Source of the DNA: Flammulina velutipes
Taxonomy: Eukaryota > Basidiomycota > Agaricomycetes > Agaricales > Physalacriaceae
Reading direction: 5' to 3'
Assembly: GCA_011800155.1 (NCBI GenBank)
Contig: CM022373.1
Span: 992,001 to 1,056,000 of the forward strand
Length of the DNA: 64,000 bases
Shown here: in pieces, positions 1 to 8,601 of the stretch
Numbering within the stretch: position 1 is the first letter of the stretch
Layout: every line of letters starts with the position of its first letter
Notes under the pieces: generated by a model
Databases searched by the model: none
Told to the model about the DNA's origin: nothing
What the model saw: only the letters and a program-made list of their open reading frames with translations
Position numbers and translations under genes: made by a program

Positions 1-2991
1 ATCATTCACGAAGACCAAGCTGGTTTCGTCAAAGGCCGTAGTATCATAGACCAGATCAAGCTCGCCCGGACCGTAATCTACCACGCGGATGCCGTGGATC
101 AAAACGGCATGATAATCTTACTGGATCAGGAAAAAGCTTACGATAAGATAATGCACGACTACCTGTGGCGCTCCATGGAAGCAATGAATATCCCTGAACA
201 GTTCATCAGAACGGTACGCTCGCTATACAGTGATGCACATACATATGTCATTTTAAACGGGGAAAAGAGCACTAGATTTAAGGTGACGAGGGGGGTACGG
301 CAAGGAGATCCCCTATCTTGCCTGCTCTTCAACATAGCGATAGAACCCCTAGCGAACATGTTAAGGAACTCAGGTCTAAAAGGATACAAAATAAATGGAT
401 TAAAGGAACGACTAATTGTAACCCTTTTCGCTGACGATACTACCATATATCTAGACGAAAACGACAAATTCTCAGATCTCAAGGAAATACTCGACACATG
501 GTGCTCCGCATCTGGCGCCAAATTCAACATTGACAAAACAGAAATACTCCCGATTGGATCAGTCGCACACCGCCAACGAGTGCTGAACGAAAGAAGAACA
601 GGTGAAACAAATACTATCCCGGAAGGTTTGCATACAGTCGAAGACGGCGAGTCAGCCCGTTCGCTAGGCTCCTACATAGGGAATGAACTTGACCCCACAG
701 TCCCGTGGGGAAAGGTATACGAAGGGACAAAAGAAATCCTCAAGCGCATCACGAAACTACATCCAACCCACGCCGGGAAGAGAATAGGTGCCCAGACCTA
801 CGGGGTGTCGAGAACACAGTACCTCACCATGGCAGAAGGGATGCCAAGCTCAACTGAGAAGAAATTCGACAAACTATTTCGAGACTTCTTTTGGGACCAC
901 AAAGGTGCGAGAGTCAATAAGGAGACACTACGCATGCCATTGGACAAAGGAGGACAAAACCTAGTCAACATCAAGCTGAGGAATGATGCGATCCACTTGG
1001 TACACTTACGGAAATTCCTTGGGGCAGCCGGAGACGTACCTAAATGGGCGACAGTTGTCCGCGAAATACTGAGAACTAGAGCACTAAGCACATTCCAACA
1101 TGTAGGCAAAGACGTTCTGGAAGATGTGTTCACGCAAGACTGGGATGCGAACAAGATCAGTCTACCACCGGACATAAAAAGAATGTTGAAGGTAGGGAAA
1201 GAGTACGACGTACATATGGACGCCTTGTCAGTACCGCCCGAAATCCAGAAGGCGCTACCGATATTCCTCCACCAAGGACGAAACCCTGAGAAAAGGAATG
1301 AAGTTAACTCAGCGGCGTGCATTTGCCTGCGGAATAGGCATAACCTCCGGACAGTCGGAGAAGCGCTAGTGATAGCGGAAAGGATAGAATCAGATGAACA
1401 CATCGAATCAGTAATGTGTGTTTGTCAGGACTGCATAGACGATAGGGAAGGTAAAGGGTGCGAAAACCCCCACAGATGTGTTAGACAGGCAAAGAGATTG
1501 CTGGATGCACTAGAGCCGAAATGGGACCCAAGGAAGTACTCGCCAAACGAGACAATGACTAACCCGGAAGACGGAGAGGGAACAACGTTCGTGAAGAAAG
1601 GCTCTGAAGTGAAAGACATAGGAGACCTTTACAGAGTCTTCACGGGACATAAACGACATGCGCTAAACTTCACAGCTAGTGAGAACGTACCGGCACCGAA
1701 CAACTCGCAGACAGTATTCATAGCCACAGAAAGAAATGACAAAGGCGTGTATGGCGTCGGTGTATGGTTGCGTTCCAATGATCCAAGAAACGCCTCCATA
1801 ATACCCCCCGCACACGTAGACGGAGATTTCCAACTAAACCTACTCGCGATCCAGAGGGTATTGGAACTGATGCCGTCCACAACAGAACTGACAATCAGGC
1901 TATCATCGAAGGCAACAATAAGGAAGTTAACATCTCAACTTGAGGTCAACGAGAGTTTGAATTGGCCGGAACTGAGTGTTGAGGAGAAAGAGTTAGCATA
2001 TGAAACCACTGCAGCATTAAGAAGGCGCGGAGCATCAACAAGATTTGTGCAAGAAAAGGACAAGCGATCCCCCGGAACCAAAGGCGCCGAAGCCTTGGCC
2101 AAGGAAGCTGCTACGAACCCCAATCATGTGAGAGCAGAACCACTCCCAGAATTGGAGACAAGACGACCAGGCTTCATCACAGGAATGAAGATGAAAGACA
2201 TCACGCAACAAAGCGCATACAAGATGTTGAAAGCTAGGAGCAAAATAGTTAGCCGCAGGGCAACTAATTGCAATGTGGAACGTACCCAACTCGCAATACG
2301 GGGAATACGAGGAACAACCCCAACGGAGCAACAAATCTGGCGGTCAACGAGAGACCCCGGTACGAGTCGAAAGACGCAAACCTTCCGTTGGAGGTGTATG
2401 CATGAAGCACATGCGACTGGGGAATTCTTCCTGAAGATGGAGAATTTAGATCATCATGCCATATGCCCCAAATGCGGGGTGGTGGAATCAATAGAACATA
2501 TCATGCTGGAATGCCAGATACCAGCCGCAGAAGAAGTATGGCGCACAGCGAAACGAGTCTGGGAGGAAACAGGCGAAGAATGGCCCTCAATGAACTACGG
2601 CATTATCCTAGGATGTGGTTTAACGAGACCAGCAAAAAAGACCAAACTGACGAACGGGAGAAATAGACTTTTCAGTAAATTAGTGTCCGAAGGAGCACTG
2701 CTGATCTGGAAACTAAGAAATGAGAGGCGTATACAGAAAGAAGACGACGAGTCTAAATACCACTCCTTGGCGGAAATCAGAAACCGATTCATAAGCATTA
2801 TCGAGATAACGAAACAGACGGACATGACCTGCACCAACTTCGGCAGGTTTGGTAAAAAAGCAATTCCTAGAAAGATCGTGCAGGAAACATGGTCGAAGGA
2901 AGAAGGAACTAGCAAACTACCATATAGAGAATGGGTGGAGCGCGCTCAGACCGAGCAAGCTGGGGTTTTAGTGAGTAGTGGGACGGGCTAG
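1..2991 (+). CDS. LINE ORF2 (partial): reverse transcriptase, RNase H-like region, zinc-binding tail
   Basis: The frame is open from base 1, so the true start lies upstream. Reverse transcriptase motifs are intact: EDQAGFVKGRSI near base 16, the first catalytic aspartates in LLDQEKAYDK (about 114-143), GVRQGDPLSCLLFN (about 289-330) and the FADD box (about 427-438). An RNase H-like fold follows at about 1710-2110, but the positions where D-E-D-D catalytic residues normally sit read differently. A CX2CX7HX4C zinc-binding motif (CPKCGV...EHIMLEC) lies at 2464-2514. RT, RNase H-like, zinc motif is the order seen. The frame has no premature stop, so the copy is young or was recently active. Without the 5' half it is impossible to say whether the copy is full length. 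Confidence 0.93.
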   Translation: MIHEDQAGFVKGRSIIDQIKLARTVIYHADAVDQNGMIILLDQEKAYDKIMHDYLWRSMEAMNIPEQFIRTVRSLYSDAHTYVILNGEKSTRFKVTRGVRQGDPLSCLLFNIAIEPLANMLRNSGLKGYKINGLKERLIVTLFADDTTIYLDENDKFSDLKEILDTWCSASGAKFNIDKTEILPIGSVAHRQRVLNERRTGETNTIPEGLHTVEDGESARSLGSYIGNELDPTVPWGKVYEGTKEILKRITKLHPTHAGKRIGAQTYGVSRTQYLTMAEGMPSSTEKKFDKLFRDFFWDHKGARVNKETLRMPLDKGGQNLVNIKLRNDAIHLVHLRKFLGAAGDVPKWATVVREILRTRALSTFQHVGKDVLEDVFTQDWDANKISLPPDIKRMLKVGKEYDVHMDALSVPPEIQKALPIFLHQGRNPEKRNEVNSAACICLRNRHNLRTVGEALVIAERIESDEHIESVMCVCQDCIDDREGKGCENPHRCVRQAKRLLDALEPKWDPRKYSPNETMTNPEDGEGTTFVKKGSEVKDIGDLYRVFTGHKRHALNFTASENVPAPNNSQTVFIATERNDKGVYGVGVWLRSNDPRNASIIPPAHVDGDFQLNLLAIQRVLELMPSTTELTIRLSSKATIRKLTSQLEVNESLNWPELSVEEKELAYETTAALRRRGASTRFVQEKDKRSPGTKGAEALAKEAATNPNHVRAEPLPELETRRPGFITGMKMKDITQQSAYKMLKARSKIVSRRATNCNVERTQLAIRGIRGTTPTEQQIWRSTRDPGTSRKTQTFRWRCMHEAHATGEFFLKMENLDHHAICPKCGVVESIEHIMLECQIPAAEEVWRTAKRVWEETGEEWPSMNYGIILGCGLTRPAKKTKLTNGRNRLFSKLVSEGALLIWKLRNERRIQKEDDESKYHSLAEIRNRFISIIEITKQTDMTCTNFGRFGKKAIPRKIVQETWSKEEGTSKLPYREWVERAQTEQAGVLVSSGTG

Positions 2992-3170
2992 TCTTGTGAA
3001 GCAATTTACAGGACGTCCGTCTCGAGCCTCACACTGCCGTAGTCGCGTGCGTAAATGCATTTTGACCCAGCAACCCCCATTCCTATTACGCGGGAACCCG
3101 GCCGGGAAAACCGGCGCGGGAACCTGTGCATAAAAGCAGCGTACAACCAAAAAAAAAAAAAAAAAAAAAA
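1..3170 (+). mobile_element. LINE (non-LTR) retrotransposon, 3' part, with poly(A) tail
   Basis: The element runs in from the left edge of the window and ends in a 22-nt A run at 3149-3170, the mark of target-primed reverse transcription. Its ORF encodes reverse transcriptase, an RNase H-like region and a zinc-binding tail; about 158 nt of 3' untranslated sequence follow the stop. The base right after the A run is inside a coding sequence on the opposite strand (copy A, 3171-3507), so the insertion is antisense to its target. The 5' end, ORF1, endonuclease and the matching target-site duplication are outside the window. RNase H-bearing fungal LINEs are usually Tad1/I-group; I infer that group without a tree. 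Confidence 0.93.
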
Positions 3171-3507
3171 GTATGGTGCATGCTATGCGTACTAGCAACG
3201 CACTTTCGTTCTCCTCTGGCATACTCATGCCAACCTTAAGCTTTGGTGGGTATCCGAGCGGGTTATTGCCGTCGTTCCGTTCTAAATAGAATTGGTAGCT
3301 CCCGGTCCATTGCTGAACGAGACGGTTATGGACGATAAGGGCGTATGGTGACAGACGGGCGACCATCATCTCTCTGGTAATTGGCGTTCTGTAGTAAGCA
3401 TCAAAGGCAGGATCCAGGCGTCGCTCAGCAAGTCGCTGGAGGCCCGAGCGCCGTGGAGGGACGAGCTGCAACGGACTGGCGCGTTTGGCTGGGATGACGG
3501 CGGACAT
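3171..3507 (-). pseudogene. Copy A: N-terminal remnant of a duplicated DUF3435-like gene, broken by the LINE
   Basis: From an ATG at 3507 the minus strand encodes MSAVIPAKRAS, a Pro/Arg-rich leader and the block GYPPKLKVGMSMPEENESALLVRI. The same block, with a near-identical leader, opens copy B at 7557, so the two are clear paralogs. Copy A ends abruptly where the poly(A) tail of the LINE begins; copy B continues for another 1 kb. Just before the break copy A has an extra base compared with copy B (CATAGCATGC against CATATATGC), which shifts the frame. The gene was therefore either already decaying or decayed after insertion. Its TATA box and about 150 bp of upstream sequence are also shared with copy B. 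Confidence 0.85.
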
Positions 3508-3931
3508 GGGCGGGAAAGATTTTGGGTGTTTGTTCTCGCGCGCCTTTTATAGATTGGCGCGGCTGGCTGGCGCGAGCGAGGCGGCATCGGGGTCCGTGCG
3601 CATGTCGGAGTGGGAGGAAGAGGACACCGTGAGAAAAAACAATGACGTCGCACATTTCAATTTGGCAACGTTGGCAGGCAGATCTTAAATCTTCAAGAGA
3701 GTTGCCTTGTCGACGTCACGAACTGCGCCTCGGTCAATACGACCATGAAGTCTGGGAATATTTCGACGGCGACCTGAATTTTTGTCCATTGATGTTTAAA
3801 TCTTTATCTCAACGGTTGAATGGGTGACGTGCCGCGCCACATTTCTGTCGTTGGAGTTGAGATACCGCCTCGTCAAGTTGCATAACATATACGTTCAGTA
3901 CCACGGCTTGTTATGTATGGTCCAGACGAAT
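3508..3931. other. Spacer with promoter of copy A
   Basis: The first 150 bp match the promoter of copy B, including a TATA box, a GGCTGGCTGGCG run and CATCGGGGTCCGTGC. The rest, up to the 3' end of the reductase gene, shows no gene I can support. Confidence 0.6.
3545..3551 (-). promoter_or_regulatory. TATA box of copy A
   Basis: The minus strand reads TATAAAA 38 bp upstream of the ATG. A TATAAAA lies in the matching place upstream of copy B, so it is conserved between paralogs. Confidence 0.55.
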
Positions 3932-5033
3932 CTAAATTATTACAGAGGCTGCAATGTCCGCATAATCATAATCAGCAAGAGGAGGGTTTGCGTAAAATCT
4001 CTTCGCTTCCTCTCGCAGATTAAAGGCAGCGACATCAGGATAGAGAGCCCTGACGTCCAACGCGCCTCGAGACAAGGCAGCAGAGAGCACGTTATCCCCG
4101 CGCAAGAACAGCGTGTTCTCGTACTCTCCCATAAATTTCTCAAACGGGTTACTGCTCTGCATGAACAGTTTAACCTCTTCATCGGAACGCTGAACAGCTA
4201 GGAGTGAGCAATCAATGAAGTAATATATGAAGGACCACATACCCTTGGATAATCAGAGAAGTCCTCTCCTGTCATCTCCGCACCAAGAGCCCAAGCCTCC
4301 GACAGACTGACCTCCGCGTCGTAAACAATTACAGTTTGGTTGAGGGTGCGCGGGTCGGCGACGATACGCGCCATGAACAATCCGATGGATTCAATGGTGG
4401 AGACTAGCAACTTCTGTTGTCGATCTCCAGCGTAGTGTTTTGGGGTCAAAGGTGATTCTGGCGTCGAGTGGGGGTACGGGAAGAGCGACTGAAGCCACCA
4501 TCCAACTTCAACAAAGGTATAAGTCAGGCCAAGGTCTTTGATGTACTCCCGGATGTCTAATTTCTGAAGAGATGTTAGCACCGCTGATAGGATGACGAAA
4601 AGAAGACCTTACCAGATCGTGCATGGTCATGACGCCACGCGGCGCTGTGGGACCAAAGTCGGAAGGTATGACACGACCAACGCCGGCCTTTTTAGCTGCC
4701 TGGAAGAGCGGTTTCTGGTCGACGGTCACAACGAGAACGAGGGAAATGAGCACGTCGACGCCTTGGAGGAAAGCTTCGAGCAACTCTGCCGACTGGGATG
4801 CATCTCCGATACGAATTTCGGCGCCAGCTGCTTTGAGCTCTTGATAGATAGGCTTGTTAATCGATTTCTGGCGAGCGAGGATCGCTACTCGCTGCGAAGT
4901 TTTTATCAGATGGGAAATAGTAGAAAGAAAGAAAAACACGTACAAATTTTCCTTCTTTTAACAACCTCTTGGAGATAGCGCGACCAGTATTTCCGGCGCC
5001 ACCAACGAGGAGTACGAGAGGCTTGTTGGACAT
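3932..5033 (-). CDS. NmrA-like / isoflavone-reductase-family NAD(P)-dependent oxidoreductase
   Basis: The N-terminus (MSNKPLVLLVGGAGNTGRAI) carries the glycine-rich dinucleotide-binding loop GGxGNTG of the NmrA/PCBER family. Further exons give VAILARQ, the GVDVLISLV strand, and the segment KAGVGRVIPSDFGPTAPRG that is typical of isoflavone/phenylcoumaran reductase-like proteins. A C-terminal substrate-domain exon reads TYTFVEVGWWLQSLF and ends ADIAASVII. At least three short introns split the gene (after EGKF, after the MTMHDL exon, and near the DYPRV exon). The family reduces small aromatic or other substrates with NADPH, or acts as redox-sensing regulators; the substrate here cannot be told. 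It lies between copy A and the PDCD5 fragment and looks intact. Confidence 0.88.
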
Positions 5034-5671
5034 GTTGTAAAGTCTGAACAGAGTTAATTACTTCGTCATGGATCGACATCCTTTTTATTCTGTATCTCAC
5101 CACAAGTTGGTAATAGCCTCATTACCCGTCTAATTCGGGAATTAGTAAGAAATGATAAGTCTGACACTCACGTCTATTTCCAGTTTCGAGAGTTCCAACG
5201 CTCACAGGACGACGCTAACGGGATCCTAAGTTCATCCGGTGCGAAAGAGTCGTTGGTGGGTGATCGATGATCCACGACAGTTCATTCGTTAAAGTGGCGC
5301 ACTGGCATCTTCAGTTACAATAATTTCCTGTTTCCCAACCACCAACTTTGACGATGGATGGACTATGGGCGCGATCGATCAGAGTCCGACCCGCATAGCT
5401 CCTGGTGGTGAAATCGAGACTTGTCCCGTGGACGGGCGCCGCTATCGTCACTGACACTGACAGTGACAAGGCCTGAGTTGGTGGCCCGAGTCGCCCAGGA
5501 GCAAAAGAACCATCCTGGGGGTGCTAAGTGAGGTATTTCACTGACAAGTGTTCTCCACCTCGAAATGCGAACTTCACTGACTTACCTAGTATGGCTTATT
5601 AACTGCCTATAATGAAGCACCGGCCAACGAAAATGGATGGCTCAGGCATTGACATACAACCAAGATTCAAG
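5034..5671. other. Intergenic spacer, promoter side of the NmrA-like gene
   Basis: This 638-bp stretch holds the upstream region of the reductase gene. I see no coding sequence, RNA gene or repeat that I can support. Confidence 0.5.
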
Positions 5672-5838
5672 CTTCGATTGAGGGTTATATACAATACGCA
5701 TCAGGAATCAAAGTCGTCGTTGAAAAGTTTCCTACGTTGGAACTGTATGGTATTAGTCGTCCTTTCCATAAACATCACTGACTGGGCTTACAACAATCAT
5801 AGACTTCTTGGCAGCCTTCTGCCCTCTATGTGCATCCT
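5672..5838 (-). pseudogene. Partial duplicate of the PDCD5 3' end
   Basis: On the minus strand this segment encodes VEDAHRGQKAAKKS, a short intron, then QRRKLFNDDFDS and a TGA at 5701-5703. The true PDCD5 at 7901-8404 has VEDAQGGQKAAKKS, an intron at the same place, then FQRRKDFDDDFDF and a TGA. Similarity covers exon 3, intron 3, exon 4 and a few bases of 3' flank, and stops near the exon 3 acceptor. The intron is retained, so this is a DNA-level copy and not a processed pseudogene. No start or upstream exons are present. The two copies differ by roughly a fifth of bases by eye, so the duplication is not recent. Confidence 0.85.
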
Positions 5839-6104
5839 CGACCAATAGTGCTCATAACCATCCTTTAGAAAGCAGTTACTGGATTCAGAAACCACAGCTC
5901 TGTTTCTTGAGAACTCGGGCACGGTATTGGAGTCATGTGAGTTTAGGCATGTCGAGGAGACGCCCCATTGACATTGGCTTTAAGTTCTGTTCTGCAGGAA
6001 ATTTAGCTAGATAAACGGACAAAATGGTATGCAAATACCTTTATTATCGGGGCGGTTGAACAACATGGCACCCAAATGTCCGGTAAAGGTATCCTGGAAA
6101 GGGA

Positions 6105-7557
6105 TTAGGAAAGAGGTCGCAAAAAAAACAAGACACTTGCGTCGAACATGCTCGACATTGTAGTATGGCCCATCATGACCCGCAGGTCGACAACCGAGAG
6201 CTCGTTGGACATGGTGTTGCTGGTACCGCAGGTGTTCGGTGCCACAGGATCTTTAATAAGAGGTTAGAGTGAGTAACTGGTGGGAGGACAATACGCACAT
6301 TGAAACCCGGCGTCCTCGCTCAACGTCTTGAGGATCGTCGCATACTCTATATTGCCCAAAGGCTCCGTGGGGGAAATACGCCAATCCTCGCCTTCAAGGT
6401 ATTCTGCGCGAAGAATAGGGAGTTGACGAACTTCATCCCGTAGCTGGAGAGTAATACGTGTTGTGGGTGGGTTGACGGGGCGAAGCAACTCTTCGATCGA
6501 TTGAACGCACTTGAAGATGTCGTCTTGAAATGCCATGTAGAGAAGCGAGGAGAGTGCACAGTACGACTCATTGACATCGACAGCAAAATCCTGGACTTCG
6601 GAATCGTTGTGTCTGGAATATTTGTGAAACCGTACACGAAGCTGGACGACGAGGTATGGTAACGATGGGGTTTGCGGATTTGGAACGAGCTGGAACTTGT
6701 AGTCAGACCAGCAGAGGAATGGCGGCGCGACGGCGACGGCGAGATCGGTCTTCTTGTTCGTGGAGACCTTGTAGCGCGCAGCCTGGAACATAGCCTCTGA
6801 ACGTTCGCGGCTGAGATTTTGTAGTAGAAACTTGTAGTGCGTTTGGACACGCATTCGCGTCGTGTGAAAGAGATCGGTGTTTTCCCAGATGAGGCGGGAA
6901 ATGATGATGGCGTCGTCGGGAGACATGTAAATTGTAATATTTCGCGCGCGCTGCCGTTGCAAAAGTGGTGGTGGTGGTGATGCCGCGGATGCAGTTGGAA
7001 TCTATGAAACTTTGAACAGCAAGGGGTGTTGTTTGGGCGACGATATATGGTAAACGGTGTAAGACATCGAATAATGTTCGGACGTTATGTTGAAGGGTGT
7101 TGACGCGTGCAAGCTCGTCAATGTGGTCCTCAGTGACGAGTGTGAGATAGCGGGCGAATTCGCAGATAATCTCGACTGTGTAAAGTGAGTATGGTGCATA
7201 TATGCGTACTAGCAACGCACTTTCATTCTCCTCCGGCATACTCATGCCAACCTTGAGCTTTGGCGGGAATCCAAGCGGGTTCTTGCCGTCATTCTGTTCC
7301 AAGTATAGTTCGTAGCTCTCGTTCCACTGCCGAATGAGGCGATTATGGTTGAGGCGGGCAACTGGTGACAGACGGGCGACCATCGTGTCTCTGGTGAGTG
7401 GTCTGGCGAGGTCCGCAGCGATGGCGGGATCGGCTCGTCGGTCGGCGAGTACCTGGGAGCTCGAGCGCCTTGGAGGAACGAGCTTTACCTCCCTAACGCG
7501 TTTGGCTGGGACGAGCGCTGATGCGCTAGCACGTTTGGCGGGGACGATAGCAGACAT
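6105..7557 (-). pseudogene. Copy B: damaged DUF3435-like (tyrosine-recombinase-fold) gene
   Basis: The start at 7557 gives MSAIVPAKRAS, then a Pro/Arg-rich leader and the block shared with copy A. The C-terminal half (about 6264-6960) reads FLCWSDYKFQLVPNP, VVQLRVRFHKYSRH and ALSSLLYMAFQDDIF. A last exon holds NTMSNELSVVDLRVMMGHTT. These match my recollection of the fungal DUF3435 family, whose fold is that of tyrosine recombinases, with MGHTT standing for the conserved GH box. Defects: the first half (ending AKYYNLHV) and second half (from SPDDAIII) are in different frames with no good intron between them; the expected RRG motif reads TCG; and the expected catalytic tyrosine position reads FDAS. 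Family assignment is from motif memory only. A further exon (DTFTGHLGAMLF) may continue to about 6040. Confidence 0.55.
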
Positions 7558-7605
7558 GGGGGGAAAAGGAAGGGAAAGATAGGCGGGTTTGCATTCGGGC
7601 GCCCA

Positions 7606-7612
7606 TTTTATA
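7606..7612 (-). promoter_or_regulatory. TATA box of copy B
   Basis: TATAAAA on the minus strand, 49 bp upstream of the ATG at 7557, in the same promoter context as in copy A. Confidence 0.55.
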
Positions 7613-7900
7613 GGCTGACGTGGCTGGCTGGCTGGCGGGGGGCGACATCGGGGTCCGTGCACAATTGGGAGTGAGGGGCGGGGAAGTGGCGCCGTGGGAA
7701 ATATAGTAATGTCGCCAAAAGCATTCAAGTTGTTCTATTCATCTTCTTCAAGTTTGTATGGGTGCCACTTACCTGACAGTACACCAGGCAGCGGAGTTGA
7801 GACGGTTCTGGCGAAATCCAAGATCCAATGACAGAAGTGTGGCGTATCATGCAGGCATTGAAATAAAGATTTAAAGATCGATTGAGGGAAATAATAGGTG

Positions 7901-8404
7901 TCAGAAATCAAAGTCGTCGTCAAAATCTTTCCTGCGTTGGAACTGCGTAGTGTTAGTTGACATGTGCTACATACAAAGCAGTGAATGGACTTACCACAAT
8001 TGTAGACTTCTTGGCAGCCTTCTGCCCTCCCTGCGCATCCTCCACCTACAGCGCTGCGTCAGTATCCATTCAAAGAGTAAGAGTGCCACGCACCTGGTCC
8101 AACAGATCAATAAGCTGATTCTCCGTCACCCTCCCTCTTAACTGTCCAGACTGCGCCATCCTTGCGATGATTGTCTCGATTTGCTTTGATCTCTCCGGAC
8201 TAACAAGCGATATCCTATTCACTGCACACACACAGTCAGCCAGGCGCCTGCTTGGGGCACGAACCACTGACGCCGTTCCCTAGCAGCCGAATCCAGAACA
8301 GTAGCCATTAAATCCCGTCGCATCGACTCTTCCTGCACGCGCTTCGCCTCCTCTTCCTGCGCCTGGGCGCCGCCTTGCTGAGGGACTTGACTAAGGTTCT
8401 CCAT
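7901..8404 (-). CDS. PDCD5: PDCD5 / TFAR19-family DNA-binding protein
   Basis: Four exons give MENLSQVPQQGG, a charged N-terminal helix (EEEAKRVQEESMRRDLMATVLD), SAARERRQISLVSPERSKQIE, the core AQSGQLRGRVTENQLIDLLDQVED, and the tail KKSTIVFQRRKDFDDDFDF. This follows human PDCD5 along its length, including the ILxxVLDxxAR segment, the SLVxPExxxxxE loop and the FNRRK-acidic tail, and the size (about 125 residues) is normal. The family is a conserved three-helix-bundle protein linked to chaperonin, transcription and apoptosis functions. The start is the first ATG ahead of the acidic helix. The intron 1 acceptor must be the second AG (GAATAG), since the first would run into a stop. Copy B lies immediately downstream. 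Confidence 0.92.
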
Positions 8405-8601
8405 AGTGGGCGTTAAAAGCAGATGATAACTGACGGATCAAAAGCCGGACTGGGTTACAGCACGAAAAAGTCGGATTAAGAAACTAATATATAGTGTACA
8501 GACTAGAGAAATCCGGGGCAATCAGAGAACGGACAGGACATTGGGAATCATGAGCCCAAGAGTAAGAGAGAAGATAGAGTCATGAAACGAAGGTATATGG
8601 A

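Noticed and set aside
2968..3507. Minus-strand ORF of 179 codons running from copy A into the LINE
   Set aside because: Its last third is the reverse complement of the LINE tail and 3' flank (a Phe run from the poly(A)), so it is an artefact of the insertion.
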